A stretch of 64,000 nt of DNA from Streptomyces sp. F001 (GTDB taxonomy: Bacteria; Actinomycetota; Actinomycetes; Streptomycetales; Streptomycetaceae), in NCBI RefSeq assembly GCF_004187715.1, contig NZ_QZWF01000011.1, positions 62,001-126,000 of the forward strand, given 5' to 3'. The notes under the pieces were generated by a model, which did no database searches, was not told where the DNA came from, and was given only the letters and a program-made list of their open reading frames with translations. Numbering within the stretch: position 1 is the first letter of the stretch; each line of letters opens with the position of its first letter. The translations under genes were made by a program, and so were the position numbers. Shown in pieces: positions 9,049-17,665 of the stretch.

Positions 9049-9336
9049 TCAGCGGCGCGGCGGCGGGCCGAACAGCTCCACCGCGCTGCGTACGTCCGAC
9101 AGCCCTCGCGACAGCGCGCTCACGGAGCCGATCGCGCCGGCGATCAGCAGCAGGGAGCGGCGCAACCGGGGGATCTCGGGGGTGCCGTCGGAGGTCATCG
9201 CGGCGAGCGCCGCAAGCTCGTCCTCGGCAACGGCCCGGTCGGGGAACTCGGCAGGGTGCGCGGCGAGTTCGCGACGCAGCCGGGACACGGCGGTCCGCAG
9301 TTCCGCCACCCTCGGATCCTCGTCGCTGCCGGTCAC
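9049..9336 (-). CDS. Conserved actinobacterial protein of unknown function (DUF5955-like)
   Basis: A 95-residue protein, convergent with allR and ending four bases from its stop. The sequence is helical: an N-terminal charged coil (VAELRTAVSRLRRELAAHP) and a C-terminal hydrophobic stretch RSLLLIAGAIGSVSALSRG. From memory it resembles a small Streptomyces family annotated DUF5955; this is not verified. GTG 9336 was chosen because the frame upstream of it becomes low-complexity and basic. An AGAGG sequence lies close to this start, at unusually short spacing. No function can be assigned. Confidence 0.6.
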   Translation of the reverse strand: MTGSDEDPRVAELRTAVSRLRRELAAHPAEFPDRAVAEDELAALAAMTSDGTPEIPRLRRSLLLIAGAIGSVSALSRGLSDVRSAVELFGPPPRR

Positions 9337-9549
9337 TGACCTCTGCCCCAAGCTCCGCAACACAGCTCTCCCCCTGGCACGCCGTTGTGCGCAGTGATGT
9401 CCGATCCCGCCGTGCGGCCCCGTGGCGTTGGTCGGGCGCCGGGGGACGCGGGCCAGTAAACGCCACCCGGTACGGATGCGCCACCGCGGGGACCGAAATT
9501 CAGTCCGTGGAGACCGCCGAGTCCACCTGGGGTCAGGTATGCAGGACCC

Positions 9550-10152
9550 ATGACGGATCGCAACGAACAGCCTGTCGCGGGACTGCTCCTCGCCGCGGGC
9601 GGCGGACGCCGGCTCGGCGGACGGCCCAAGGCACTGCTCGAACACCGGGGCCGGCCGCTGGTCGAACACGCGGTGGCGGTGCTGCGCGCGGCCGGGTGCA
9701 CCCGCGTTCATGTGGTCCTGGGGGCCGGCGCGGACGCCGTACGGGAGCGGGCGGAGCTGCCCGGCTGTGTGCTCGTGGACAACCCGCGCTGGGAGCAGGG
9801 CATGGGCACCTCACTGTGCGCCGGGCTGGACTCGCTCGCCGGGACGACGGCGCGGGCCGCGCTGGTCTCGCTGGTCGACCAGCCCGGCATCGGCCCGGAA
9901 GCGGTGGCCCGGGTGCTCGCCGCCCACCGGGGCGAGTCGTCGCTGGTGTCGGCCGCATACGACGGGGTGCGCGGTCACCCCGTCCTCCTGGGCGCCGCCC
10001 ACTGGGCGGGCATCGCCGCGACTGCGACCGGCGACCGGGGGGCACGCGCCTATCTGGAGGCCCATGAGCAGGAGATCACGCTCGTCGAGTGCGGGGACGT
10101 GGCCCGTGCCTTCGACATCGACACCGAGGCCGACCTGGTCCACCTTGAGTGA
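9550..10152 (+). CDS. MobA/MocA-like nucleotidyltransferase
   Basis: A 200-residue NTP-transferase of the MobA-like family. The nucleotide-binding start is GLLLAAGGGRRLGGRPKALL, with VDQPGIGPEAVARVL, and the RGHPVLLGAAHW and ARAYLEAHE segments are as in MocA-type molybdenum cofactor cytidylyltransferases. In many bacteria such enzymes mature the molybdenum cofactor of xanthine dehydrogenase. Its place among purine-catabolism genes therefore suggests service to an xanthine dehydrogenase encoded elsewhere, which is inference. A sugar-nucleotide or other NTP-transfer role cannot be excluded. A small hairpin follows at 10157. Confidence 0.8.
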   Translation: MTDRNEQPVAGLLLAAGGGRRLGGRPKALLEHRGRPLVEHAVAVLRAAGCTRVHVVLGAGADAVRERAELPGCVLVDNPRWEQGMGTSLCAGLDSLAGTTARAALVSLVDQPGIGPEAVARVLAAHRGESSLVSAAYDGVRGHPVLLGAAHWAGIAATATGDRGARAYLEAHEQEITLVECGDVARAFDIDTEADLVHLE

Positions 10153-10156
10153 GCGG

Positions 10157-10175
10157 GGTGGCACCGAGCGCCACC
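10157..10175 (+). terminator. Weak hairpin terminator after the nucleotidyltransferase gene
   Basis: GGTGGC and GCCACC arms enclose a seven-base loop just after the stop codon, followed by only two T residues. It is a short stem, so termination may be partial. Confidence 0.35.
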
Positions 10176-10212
10176 TTGCCTCGATCCGGAGAATCTCGAC
10201 ATCAACAAACCA

Positions 10213-10241
10213 TTGAACTTCCACCATGAGGAAACTAGTAT
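10213..10241 (+). promoter_or_regulatory. aceB promoter with AllR operator in the spacer
   Basis: TTGAAC (10213-10218) and TAGTAT (10236-10241) are spaced by 17 bases. The spacer holds TTCCACCATGAGGAA (10219-10233), the same TTCC-N7-GGAA palindrome and the same -10 sequence as in the allR promoter. The start codon of aceB lies 134 bases downstream, so a long leader is predicted. Confidence 0.65.
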
Positions 10242-10374
10242 CCACTGACCAGAAGCGCCCGACCCGTTCTACGGGCGTCCACCGCCCCCCTTCGTGCCCC
10301 TGACACCCGGTGCCACGGCACGGCGGTGATGCACCTGGTTCGCTGAAGTAGCCCGCTGAAGGAAGTGACAGCTC

Positions 10375-12000
10375 ATGTCCGCACCAGCGCCGTCTCCGCT
10401 GGCCATCGTCGACGCCGAGCCCCTGCCCCGGCAGGAGGAGGTCCTCACCGACGCGGCGCTCGCCTTCGTGGCCGAGCTGCACCGCCGGTTCACGCCCCGG
10501 CGTGACGAACTCCTCGCCCGCCGCGCGGAACGCCGCGCCGAGATCGCCCGCACCTCCACGCTCGACTTCCTCCCGGAGACCGCACAGATCCGCGAGGACC
10601 CCACCTGGCGCGTCGCGCCCGCCCCGGCCGCGCTGAACGACCGCCGGGTCGAGATCACCGGCCCCACCGACCGCAAGATGACCATCAACGCCCTGAACTC
10701 GGGCGCCAGGGTCTGGCTCGCGGACTTCGAGGACGCATCCGCCCCGACCTGGGAGAACGTCGTCCTCGGCCAGCTCAACCTGATCGACGCCTACACCCGC
10801 AGCATCGACTTCACGGACCCCGCCTCGGGCAAGTCGTATGCACTCAAGGCCGATGAGGAGCTGGCGACCGTCGTCATGCGGCCCCGCGGCTGGCACCTGA
10901 ACGAGCGGCACCTCACCGACCCGGACGGCCGTCCCGTCCCCGGCGCCCTCGTCGACTTCGGCCTGTACTTCTTCCACAACGCCCAGCGCCTGCTCGACCT
11001 CGGCAAGGGCCCGTACTTCTACCTCCCGAAGACGGAGTCGCACCTGGAGGCCCGCCTCTGGAACGACGTCTTCGTCTTCGCGCAGGACTACGTCGGCATC
11101 CCCCAGGGCACCGTCCGCGCGACCGTCCTGATCGAGACGATCACAGCGGCGTACGAGATGGAGGAGATCCTCTACGAACTCCGCGACCACGCCTCCGGGT
11201 TGAACGCCGGCCGCTGGGACTACCTGTTCTCCATCGTCAAGAACTTCCGGGACGGCGGCCCCAGGTTCGTCCTGCCGGACCGCAACGCGGTGACGATGAC
11301 CGCCCCCTTCATGCGCGCGTACACCGAACTCCTCGTCCGCACCTGCCACAAGCGCGGTGCGCACGCGATCGGCGGCATGGCGGCGTTCATCCCGTCCCGC
11401 CGGGACCCCGAGGTCAACAAGGTCGCCTTCGAGAAGGTCCGCGCCGACAAGGACCGCGAGGCGGGCGACGGCTTCGACGGCTCCTGGGTCGCCCACCCCG
11501 ACCTGGTCCCCCTCGCCATGGAGTCCTTCGACCGGGTACTGGGCGACAAGCCCCACCAGAAGGACCGCCTGCGCGAGGACGTCGACATCAAGGCGGAAGA
11601 CCTCATCGCCATCGACTCCCTCGACGCCAAGCCCAGCTACGCGGGACTGGTCAACGCCGTGCAGGTCGGCATCCGCTACATCGAGGCCTGGCTGCGCGGC
11701 CTCGGCGCGGTCGCGATCTTCAACCTCATGGAGGACGCGGCCACCGCGGAGATCTCCCGCTCGCAGATCTGGCAGTGGATCAACGCGGGCGTCGTCCTCG
11801 ACAACGGCGAGCAGGTCACCGCCGGCCTCGCCCGCAAGATCGCCGCCGAGGAACTCGCGAAAATCCGCGCGGAGATCGGCGAGGAAGCCTTCGCGGCCGG
11901 CACCTGGCAGCAGGCCCACGACCTGCTGCTGACTGTCTCCCTCGACGAGGACTACGCGGACTTCCTGACGCTGCCCGCGTACGAGCAGCTCAAGGGCTGA
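10375..12000 (+). CDS. aceB: Malate synthase A
   Basis: A 541-residue malate synthase A, which condenses glyoxylate with acetyl-CoA to malate. Family signatures include the substrate-binding [14 protein letters not shown], the [16 protein letters not shown] segment with its catalytic acidic residues, [20 protein letters not shown] and the [16 protein letters not shown] motif. Length is as usual for the A isoform. ATG 10375 follows a GAAGGAAG ribosome site. No isocitrate lyase is nearby, so in this setting the enzyme probably handles glyoxylate derived from allantoin; the predicted AllR operator in its promoter supports that. Confidence 0.96.
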   Translation: MSAPAPSPLAIVDAEPLPRQEEVLTDAALAFVAELHRRFTPRRDELLARRAERRAEIARTSTLDFLPETAQIREDPTWRVAPAPAALNDRRVEITGPTDRKMTINALNSGARVWLADFEDASAPTWENVVLGQLNLIDAYTRSIDFTDPASGKSYALKADEELATVVMRPRGWHLNERHLTDPDGRPVPGALVDFGLYFFHNAQRLLDLGKGPYFYLPKTESHLEARLWNDVFVFAQDYVGIPQGTVRATVLIETITAAYEMEEILYELRDHASGLNAGRWDYLFSIVKNFRDGGPRFVLPDRNAVTMTAPFMRAYTELLVRTCHKRGAHAIGGMAAFIPSRRDPEVNKVAFEKVRADKDREAGDGFDGSWVAHPDLVPLAMESFDRVLGDKPHQKDRLREDVDIKAEDLIAIDSLDAKPSYAGLVNAVQVGIRYIEAWLRGLGAVAIFNLMEDAATAEISRSQIWQWINAGVVLDNGEQVTAGLARKIAAEELAKIRAEIGEEAFAAGTWQQAHDLLLTVSLDEDYADFLTLPAYEQLKG

Positions 12001-12010
12001 GCCTCACGCG

Positions 12011-12286
12011 TCACGCCGTTTTGTCCGAGTGGCCCAGGGACTTCTCCGGGGCCACTCGGTCGCGTACGAGCCGCTTGACCGCCGTCGGCTCGGGGAAGCC
12101 CTGCTCACGGCGGTCCCACACCACCTCGTCGTTCACCCGCACGACGAAGACCCCGCCGGTGCCCGGCTTCAGCGACAGCTCGGTCAGCTCGGCCTCGAAC
12201 GTCGTCAGCAGCTCCTGCGCCAGCCAGGCGGCGCGGGGCAGCCACCGGCACTGGGTGCAGTACTCGATCTGGACTCGGTGGGTCAT
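12011..12286 (-). CDS. SelT/SelW/SelH-family thioredoxin-fold protein
   Basis: A 91-residue member of the Rdx (SelT/SelW/SelH) family. The redox motif is IEYCTQCRWLPRA, a CxxC with Cys in the place occupied by selenocysteine in eukaryotic relatives, and a GGVFVVRVNDEVVWDR strand pair follows. A small cytoplasmic redox role is likely, but the partner is unknown. The ATG overlaps the TGA of the upstream HipA-family gene (ATGA, 12283-12286), so the two are translationally coupled and probably work in the same context. Confidence 0.85.
   Translation of the reverse strand: MTHRVQIEYCTQCRWLPRAAWLAQELLTTFEAELTELSLKPGTGGVFVVRVNDEVVWDRREQGFPEPTAVKRLVRDRVAPEKSLGHSDKTA
12025..12059. terminator. Hairpin terminator between aceB and the convergent SelT-like gene
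   Basis: CCGAGTGGCC (12025-12034) and GGCCACTCGG (12050-12059) form a perfect ten-base stem with a 15-base loop. It overlaps the last codons of the convergent minus-strand gene and probably ends aceB transcription. Confidence 0.6.
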
Positions 12287-13197
12287 CCCAGGTGCACCGA
12301 CCAATCCTGTTCCGCCGCCGGTTTGCCGTGCAGGTCGGGAACCCGCTTGAGCCACTTCGGGCGGCCCTGCTGTGTCCTCGCCGCGCGCAGCGCCTGCTCG
12401 GCGGCGAGTTCCTCCCGGGTGGGGAAGTCCGTGGGCAGCCAGGCCTCGGACGCCGCCACGCGCGCGTGCAGGTAGTCGACGTACGCGCGCCGCGCCTCGT
12501 CGGGCGTCGCGAAGCCGGGCTCCTCCGCCAGCCAGGCGTCCGGCACCTCCGCCAGCACCTCGCGCAGCAGCTCCTCGGTCACCCGGGGCGCCAGTTCGGC
12601 ATCGGCGGCCCGTACGTCGGGCCCGTAGTGGCCGAGGGCGTGATGGCGGAAGTCGTACGCCTTGTCGGGCGCGGAGGTGTCCCAGCGGTGGTGGAAGACG
12701 AGGGCGGCGCCGTGGTCGATCAGCCACAGACGTGGGGGTGCGATGCCGAGCGTGGGCCAGACCATCAGGTTGGAGCTGTGCACCGTGCGGTCGACGTTCA
12801 CGGTGAGCGCGTCGAGCCAGACGATCCGGCCGGCCTCCAGCGGGTCGACCGGGAAGGTCCCGGCGAGCTCCGGCGTGAAGTCCTTCGCGCCCGGCAGGTA
12901 GTCCATGCCCAGGTTGACGCCGGCGCTGGCCGAGTGCAGGTTGCGCACCTCCTGGTGCGGCTCGTGATCGGCGATGGCCGGGTCGAAGTGCACCAGGACC
13001 AGTTCGGGGAAGCGCAGGCCGAGGGCGCGGGCCAGTTCACCGACGATCACCTCGGCGACCAGCGCCTTGCGGCCCTGTGCGGAGCCGGTGAACTTCACGA
13101 CGTACGTCCCCAGGTCGTCGGCCTCGACGACTCCGGGCACGGAGCCGCCGGACCTCAGCGGGGTCACGTATCGAACGGCAGTCACGTCGCGCAGCAC
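12283..13197 (-). CDS. HipA-family kinase-like protein
   Basis: A 304-residue protein of the HipA-like kinase fold. Seen are a Gly-rich N-terminus, a nucleotide-binding Lys in TYVVKFTGSAQGRKALVAE, a catalytic-loop-like NVDRTVHSSNLM (Asp with downstream Asn) and a metal-binding-like LWLIDHGAALVFHH. It lacks the HipB-binding architecture and no HipB antitoxin gene is adjacent, so this is not an ordinary hipBA toxin module. GTG 13197 is the upstream start; an in-frame GTG four codons later (MTAVRYVTPLRSGG) is the likelier one in relatives. The substrate is unknown. Confidence 0.75.
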   Translation of the reverse strand: MLRDVTAVRYVTPLRSGGSVPGVVEADDLGTYVVKFTGSAQGRKALVAEVIVGELARALGLRFPELVLVHFDPAIADHEPHQEVRNLHSASAGVNLGMDYLPGAKDFTPELAGTFPVDPLEAGRIVWLDALTVNVDRTVHSSNLMVWPTLGIAPPRLWLIDHGAALVFHHRWDTSAPDKAYDFRHHALGHYGPDVRAADAELAPRVTEELLREVLAEVPDAWLAEEPGFATPDEARRAYVDYLHARVAASEAWLPTDFPTREELAAEQALRAARTQQGRPKWLKRVPDLHGKPAAEQDWSVHLG

Positions 13198-13239
13198 ACC
13201 GGCCAGCGTACGGCAGGTGACTTCCGTGCCGATCGGTGA

Positions 13240-14769
13240 TTACGCGCTGACCAGCGGGTTGGGCAGCGGCCGGTAGCGGGCGGCGGCGCCGTCCGCGCCG
13301 GTCCAGCGCAGCAGGAGGTTGGTCTTGGCGGGGAGCGTGGGCGAGGTGAGCAGGCTGCTGACCTCCGGGAGCTCGTGCCGGGACAGTTCGCGGCGGGCGG
13401 CCGGCCACGGGTCGAGGCCGGCGTGACGCTCGGCGAGGGCCTCGGCGAGCTCCACCAGATGGTTGACGACCAGGCAGTACACCAGCCGCTCCCAGCCGGC
13501 TGCCCGTGACACGTCCGGCAGCAGCTTCACGCCCTCGGCGTCCCGGAACAGCGCCTGCACCGGGGTGCCGTCGGCGGCGCAGGCGACCAGCGAGTTCTGC
13601 AGGTGCGCCTCCAGTACGACGCCATGGTCGGCGAAGGCCGACAGGACCGGGGGCACGACCTGGCGCAGATACGCCTCCCACCAGCCCGCCGGGTCGACCG
13701 GACCGTCCAGCGGGCTGCCCGCGAAGCCCTCCACGAGCCCGGCGGCCAGGAACGGGGTCGCACCGGGCAGGACATGGCCGCGCACTCCGTCACGGACGAG
13801 GACCGCGAGTTCCTCGAAGGCGAAGCCGGCGGTGCGGTAGCCGCGGTCGGTCAGCCAGGCCGCCGGGCCGCCCGCGAAGGCCCTGGTCACCGCGGTGTCG
13901 ATGCGGCGCAGCTTCAGCAGGTCGTGCCGCCACAGCCGCCGTACGTCGTTGGTGATCCGCACATCGAGGCTGAACTTCAGGAACAGGTCGCGCTCGGGGG
14001 CGTACACCGTGCGGATCGCGGCCGTCGGCCAGGCGGGCCACTCGGTGGTGCCGAGGCGGATCAGACGGCCGTCGGCGAAGGCCGGGGCGAGGTCGCGGGC
14101 GGTCAGGTCGAGCTGCCAGGGGTGGGCGGGCAGCAGCCGGTAGCCGGGCGGGCCTGCCCGAGTGCGTCGAGCGCCGAGGTGTCGCCCTCCTCGACGACGG
14201 TGTCCTCGCGCAGCCCGAGCAGGACCAGCGGAAAACAGGCGTGGGCCTCGGGCGCGTACGGCAGCCAGCCGGCCACCGGCCGCCGCCGCGGGCCTTGGGG
14301 GCGGGGTGGTGGGGGTGGCCGGTGACGAGGGACTGTTCGGAGCGCAGGTAGGGGTCGTCGGGCGGGGGGCGCGGGCGCGGGCGGCGAGCAGGGCGGCGAG
14401 GGCGTTGCGGCTGTCGAGCATTTCCGCGGGCAGCTCGTGGTTGGGCAGACCCGTGTGGCGGCGCAGTTCCTCGGCCACGAGCTTGACGAGTTCCGTGTGG
14501 TCGAGGCGATGCCAGCGGCCGGCCGCGTACAGCTCCGGTTCCACGGGCCGCCGCCCGCCACGCACTCGCAGCAGCCGGTCCACGCCGGGCAGCCGGTGGA
14601 CCCCCGGCCGGCCCGGAAGCGGCAGCGCCACCTCGCGCAGCAGGCAGTTGAGCAGCGGCGCCGCCGCATACGCGTCGGCCCGGTCGGCGACGTCGTCACG
14701 TGCTGGGGCGGCTGCGCCGACGGGCGGGAGGATGGGGTCCACGCGTTCCACTCGTTCCCTACGGTTCAT
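13240..14769 (-). pseudogene. IucA/IucC-family siderophore synthetase, frame-disrupted three times
   Basis: This encodes an NRPS-independent siderophore synthetase, which would join a carboxylate to an amine using ATP. ATG 14769 opens the frame (MNRRERVERVDPILPP). The coding sequence leaves that frame near 14365, runs in a second frame (DDPYLRSEQSLVTGHPHHPA), and switches to a third near 14285 (VAGWLPYAPEAHACFPLVLL). It returns to the first frame near 14153 at GYRLLPAHPWQLDL. Each switch equals one missing base in a GC-rich run. The rest is intact, including KFSLDVRITNDVRR and EAHLQNSLVACA. Restored, the protein would be about 510 residues. It is divergent from a second synthetase. Either a broken gene or an assembly fault; see findings. 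Confidence 0.82.
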
Positions 14770-14854
14770 ATGTGCGGAGACGATCAGTATCGCTGTCGTC
14801 ACAGCCCGCCGTGACCGCCCTGTCCGCGCCCGACCCGTTTCGAGGAGCCCGCCC

Positions 14855-16348
14855 GTGCACCGTTCCCCCACCGCCGAGGCCGAGGTCGCCGACGAGCTGT
14901 CCGTCCTGCGCCCGGACCTCGCCGCGCGGTACGCGGCCGAGCTGCCCGGCGCCCGGGCGGCCGTGCTGACCCGGCTGTGGCGGGCGCTCACCCATGAGCC
15001 GCTGACCTGGGTCGAGGACCGCACCCCCGACCGGGACGGCCTCACCCTGCGCCTCCGGGACGGCCGCCGGCTGCACGGACCGGCCCCGGATCCGTACGCG
15101 ACCGCCGCGTACGTCACCGCCGTACGGCTGGACGACGTGACGTACGAGCGTCCGGCACGGCTGATGACGGACCTCGCGGTACCGCACGGAGCCGACCTCG
15201 TGGCCGAACTCGACCACAGTGTCGCGTCGTTGGCGCTGTCGCGGGCCGGGCGGCCGTCGCACCCTAAAGAGTGGCCCGCGAGTGACTGGGAGTGGGAGCA
15301 GCGGGTGGTGGACGGTCATCCGTTCCACCCCAACTGCCGTTCCCGGCCGGGTTTCTCGGTGGCCGAGCAGCTCGCCTACGCGCCCGAGCACGGGCCGCAC
15401 GTGGGGCTGGGTCTGGTGCCGGTCCCGGCTCAGGCGTGCCTGGTCACCGGTGAGTGGCCGCACGCCCTGCGGGAGGGGCGACGGGTGCTGGTCCCGGTGC
15501 ACCCGTGGCAGGCGGCACATGTGCTGAAGCGGCCGTGCGAGGCACGGCTCACCGGACACCCGCTGATGTCGCTGCGCACGCTCGCCCTGGACGGCGGACC
15601 GCACGTCAAGACCGCGCTGAGCGCCCGCCTGACGTCCTCGGTGCGGGACATCTCGGTCGGGTCGATCGCCGCCTCCATGACGCTGTCCGCGTTCGCCAAG
15701 GACATGGCGGCGCACGCGGACGGCCTGCTGCACGTCACCCGCACGCTCGGCGCGGTCACGGACGGGTCAACCGATCTCGCGGCCGTCCTGCGCGAGTCGC
15801 CGCAGGAGTATGCCGGGCCGGGCGAGCAGGTGCTGCCGGTGGCCGCCCTGGCGACCACCGAGCTGCCGGAATCCGCCGCCTGGCTCGGCGAGTTCACCCG
15901 ACTGGCCGTCACGGTCGGGCTGCGGCTGCTGGAGCTGGGCGTGGCCCTGGAGGCGCACGGCCAGAACCTCCTGGTCGTGCTGTCCGCGACGGGCGCCCCG
16001 CTGCGGCTGGTGTACCGCGACCTCGCCGACATCCGGGTCAGCCCGGCCCGGCTGGCCCGGCACGGCATCCCGGTCCCGGAGCTGCCCGCCCGCATCCTCA
16101 CGGACGACGTGCCGGCCCTGCGCCGCAAACTGTTCGGGTCGCTGGTGGCGGGCGCACTGGCCGGGACGGCGGGGTCCGGGCCGGCCCTGCGGGCCGCGCT
16201 GGAGACCGCCGTACGGGATCTGCCGCGCACCCCGGATCTCGTCGCACTGTGCGAGGAACCCCTGCCGGCGAAGGCGTTGACGCTGATGCGGCTGTCGCCG
16301 GGCCGGCCCGGGGACCAGTGGGCGGAGCTGCCCAATCCCCTTCTGTGA
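14855..16348 (+). CDS. IucA/IucC-family NRPS-independent siderophore synthetase
   Basis: A 497-residue intact synthetase of the IucA/IucC family. Conserved segments are HPFHPNCRSRPGFS, VPVHPWQAAHVLK, KTALSARLTSSVRD (ATP-binding region), LEAHGQNLLVVL and LVYRDLADIRVS, with the C-terminal AKALTLMRLSP. GTG 14855 has a GAGGAG site nine bases upstream; the longer open frame to 14162 is spurious because it overlaps the divergent gene. No lysine decarboxylase, monooxygenase or acyltransferase (the partners in desferrioxamine or aerobactin pathways) is visible. The product therefore cannot be predicted. No iron-box-like operator was noticed in the 85-base divergent promoter. Confidence 0.9.
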   Translation: MHRSPTAEAEVADELSVLRPDLAARYAAELPGARAAVLTRLWRALTHEPLTWVEDRTPDRDGLTLRLRDGRRLHGPAPDPYATAAYVTAVRLDDVTYERPARLMTDLAVPHGADLVAELDHSVASLALSRAGRPSHPKEWPASDWEWEQRVVDGHPFHPNCRSRPGFSVAEQLAYAPEHGPHVGLGLVPVPAQACLVTGEWPHALREGRRVLVPVHPWQAAHVLKRPCEARLTGHPLMSLRTLALDGGPHVKTALSARLTSSVRDISVGSIAASMTLSAFAKDMAAHADGLLHVTRTLGAVTDGSTDLAAVLRESPQEYAGPGEQVLPVAALATTELPESAAWLGEFTRLAVTVGLRLLELGVALEAHGQNLLVVLSATGAPLRLVYRDLADIRVSPARLARHGIPVPELPARILTDDVPALRRKLFGSLVAGALAGTAGSGPALRAALETAVRDLPRTPDLVALCEEPLPAKALTLMRLSPGRPGDQWAELPNPLL

Positions 16349-16393
16349 CCTTCCGTTTTGGTGCGGGACACCACTGCTCCATAAGATCCGCCG

Positions 16394-17665
16394 ATGATCA
16401 CAAGACAACGGCGGGCGGCAGGAGTCTGCGTCCTGCTCGCCGCGCTGACGGCCGGGATCGCTCTCCCGTCCGCGGCGCTCGCCGACGAGACCACGGCCGC
16501 CGCGCCGAAGGTCAACCTGGTACTGGACGTCAGCGGTTCGATGCGGGAGCGGGACATCGACGGGCAGTCGCGGATGGCCGCGGCGAAGCAGGCGTTCAAC
16601 GAGGTGCTGGACGCCACGCCCGAGGACGTACAGCTCGGCATCCGCACCCTCGGCGCCAATTATCCGGGCGACGACCAGAAGACGGGCTGCAAGGACACCG
16701 CGCAGCTCTACCCGGTCGGCCCGCTGGACCGCACCGAGGCCAAGGCGGCCGTGGCCACCCTGGCGCCGACCGGCTGGACCCCGATCGGGCCGGCGCTGCT
16801 GAAGGCGGCCGACGACCTCGACGGCGGCACCGGCTCCAAGCGCATCGTGCTGATCAGCGACGGCGAGGACACCTGCGCCCCGCTCGACCCGTGCGAGGTG
16901 GCCCGCGAGATCGCGGCCAAGGGCATCGGTCTCACCATCGACACCCTGGGCCTGGTGCCCAACACCAAGATGCGGCAGCAGCTCAGCTGCATCGCCGAGG
17001 CGACCGGCGGCACGTACACCTCGGTGGAGCACACCGACGAACTCACCGACCGGGTCAACCAGTTGGTGGACCGCGCCGCCGATCCGGTGGTGACGCCGGT
17101 GGCGACGGAGGGCGCCCCGGAATGCGCGAAGGCGCCGACGCTGGAGTCCGGCCTGTACACCGACCGCGCGGAGTTCGGGCAGCAGCGCTGGTACCGGGTG
17201 GACGTACTGCCGGGCCGGGAGCTGCGCGCCTCGGTGAGCGCGTCGGCGGACCGGGACGTGAATCCCGGCTACGGGGTGCTGTTGCGTGCGGTCACGGTGC
17301 ACGGCCGGGAGATCGTGCGCGGCGAGGCGGCGGGCAACGGCCGTACGGATGTGATCTCGACAGGACTTCGCTACCCGAAGCGGGAGGGCGACGACGATGA
17401 CGCCGACAAGCCCGCCGCCGAGACCGTGTGCCTCCAGCTCACCCACTCCTTCTCGGCGGCCGCCGGCGTCAAGACCACGCCGGGTCTGCCGCTGGAGCTG
17501 ACGATCGACGTGGTGGACGGACCGTCGCCGTCGAGCGACGTGGCCGCCTTCGGCCTCGGGCGCGGCTGGTGGCTGCTCGGCATCCTGGTGCTGACCGGCT
17601 TCGTCGGGGGTCTGCTGTGGGGCTGGCTGTCGCGCTGGCGGGTCGCGGTCTGGAGGACCAACTGA
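16394..17665 (+). CDS. Secreted/membrane-anchored von Willebrand factor A domain protein
   Basis: A 423-residue exported protein. An N-terminal signal peptide ends near LPSAALA. A VWA domain follows with the metal-ion site DVSGSMRERD, the Thr in TGWTPIGPALL and the Asp in VLISDGEDTC. The middle domain is beta-rich, and the C-terminus has a membrane helix (GWWLLGILVLTGFVGGLLWG) and a short basic tail. It should be displayed outside the membrane, binding an unknown partner through the metal site. The stop overlaps the start of the next gene by one base, so the two are coupled. Confidence 0.85.
   Translation: MITRQRRAAGVCVLLAALTAGIALPSAALADETTAAAPKVNLVLDVSGSMRERDIDGQSRMAAAKQAFNEVLDATPEDVQLGIRTLGANYPGDDQKTGCKDTAQLYPVGPLDRTEAKAAVATLAPTGWTPIGPALLKAADDLDGGTGSKRIVLISDGEDTCAPLDPCEVAREIAAKGIGLTIDTLGLVPNTKMRQQLSCIAEATGGTYTSVEHTDELTDRVNQLVDRAADPVVTPVATEGAPECAKAPTLESGLYTDRAEFGQQRWYRVDVLPGRELRASVSASADRDVNPGYGVLLRAVTVHGREIVRGEAAGNGRTDVISTGLRYPKREGDDDDADKPAAETVCLQLTHSFSAAAGVKTTPGLPLELTIDVVDGPSPSSDVAAFGLGRGWWLLGILVLTGFVGGLLWGWLSRWRVAVWRTN

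Noticed and set aside
9337-9711. Extension of the DUF5955-like gene to a 220-codon frame
   Set aside because: The added part overlaps the nucleotidyltransferase gene and its promoter and is low in complexity.
12283-13197. Classic hipBA toxin-antitoxin module
   Set aside because: No HipB-like HTH gene is adjacent and the overlapping partner is a SelW-type protein.
14162-14854. N-terminal extension of the plus-strand siderophore synthetase
   Set aside because: The open frame overlaps the divergent synthetase and is Arg-rich; GTG 14855 has a good ribosome site and matches the usual start.
14770-14854. Iron-box (DmdR1/DtxR-type) operator expected between the synthetases
   Set aside because: No 19-base TTAGGTTAGGCTAACCTAA-like palindrome is present in the interval.
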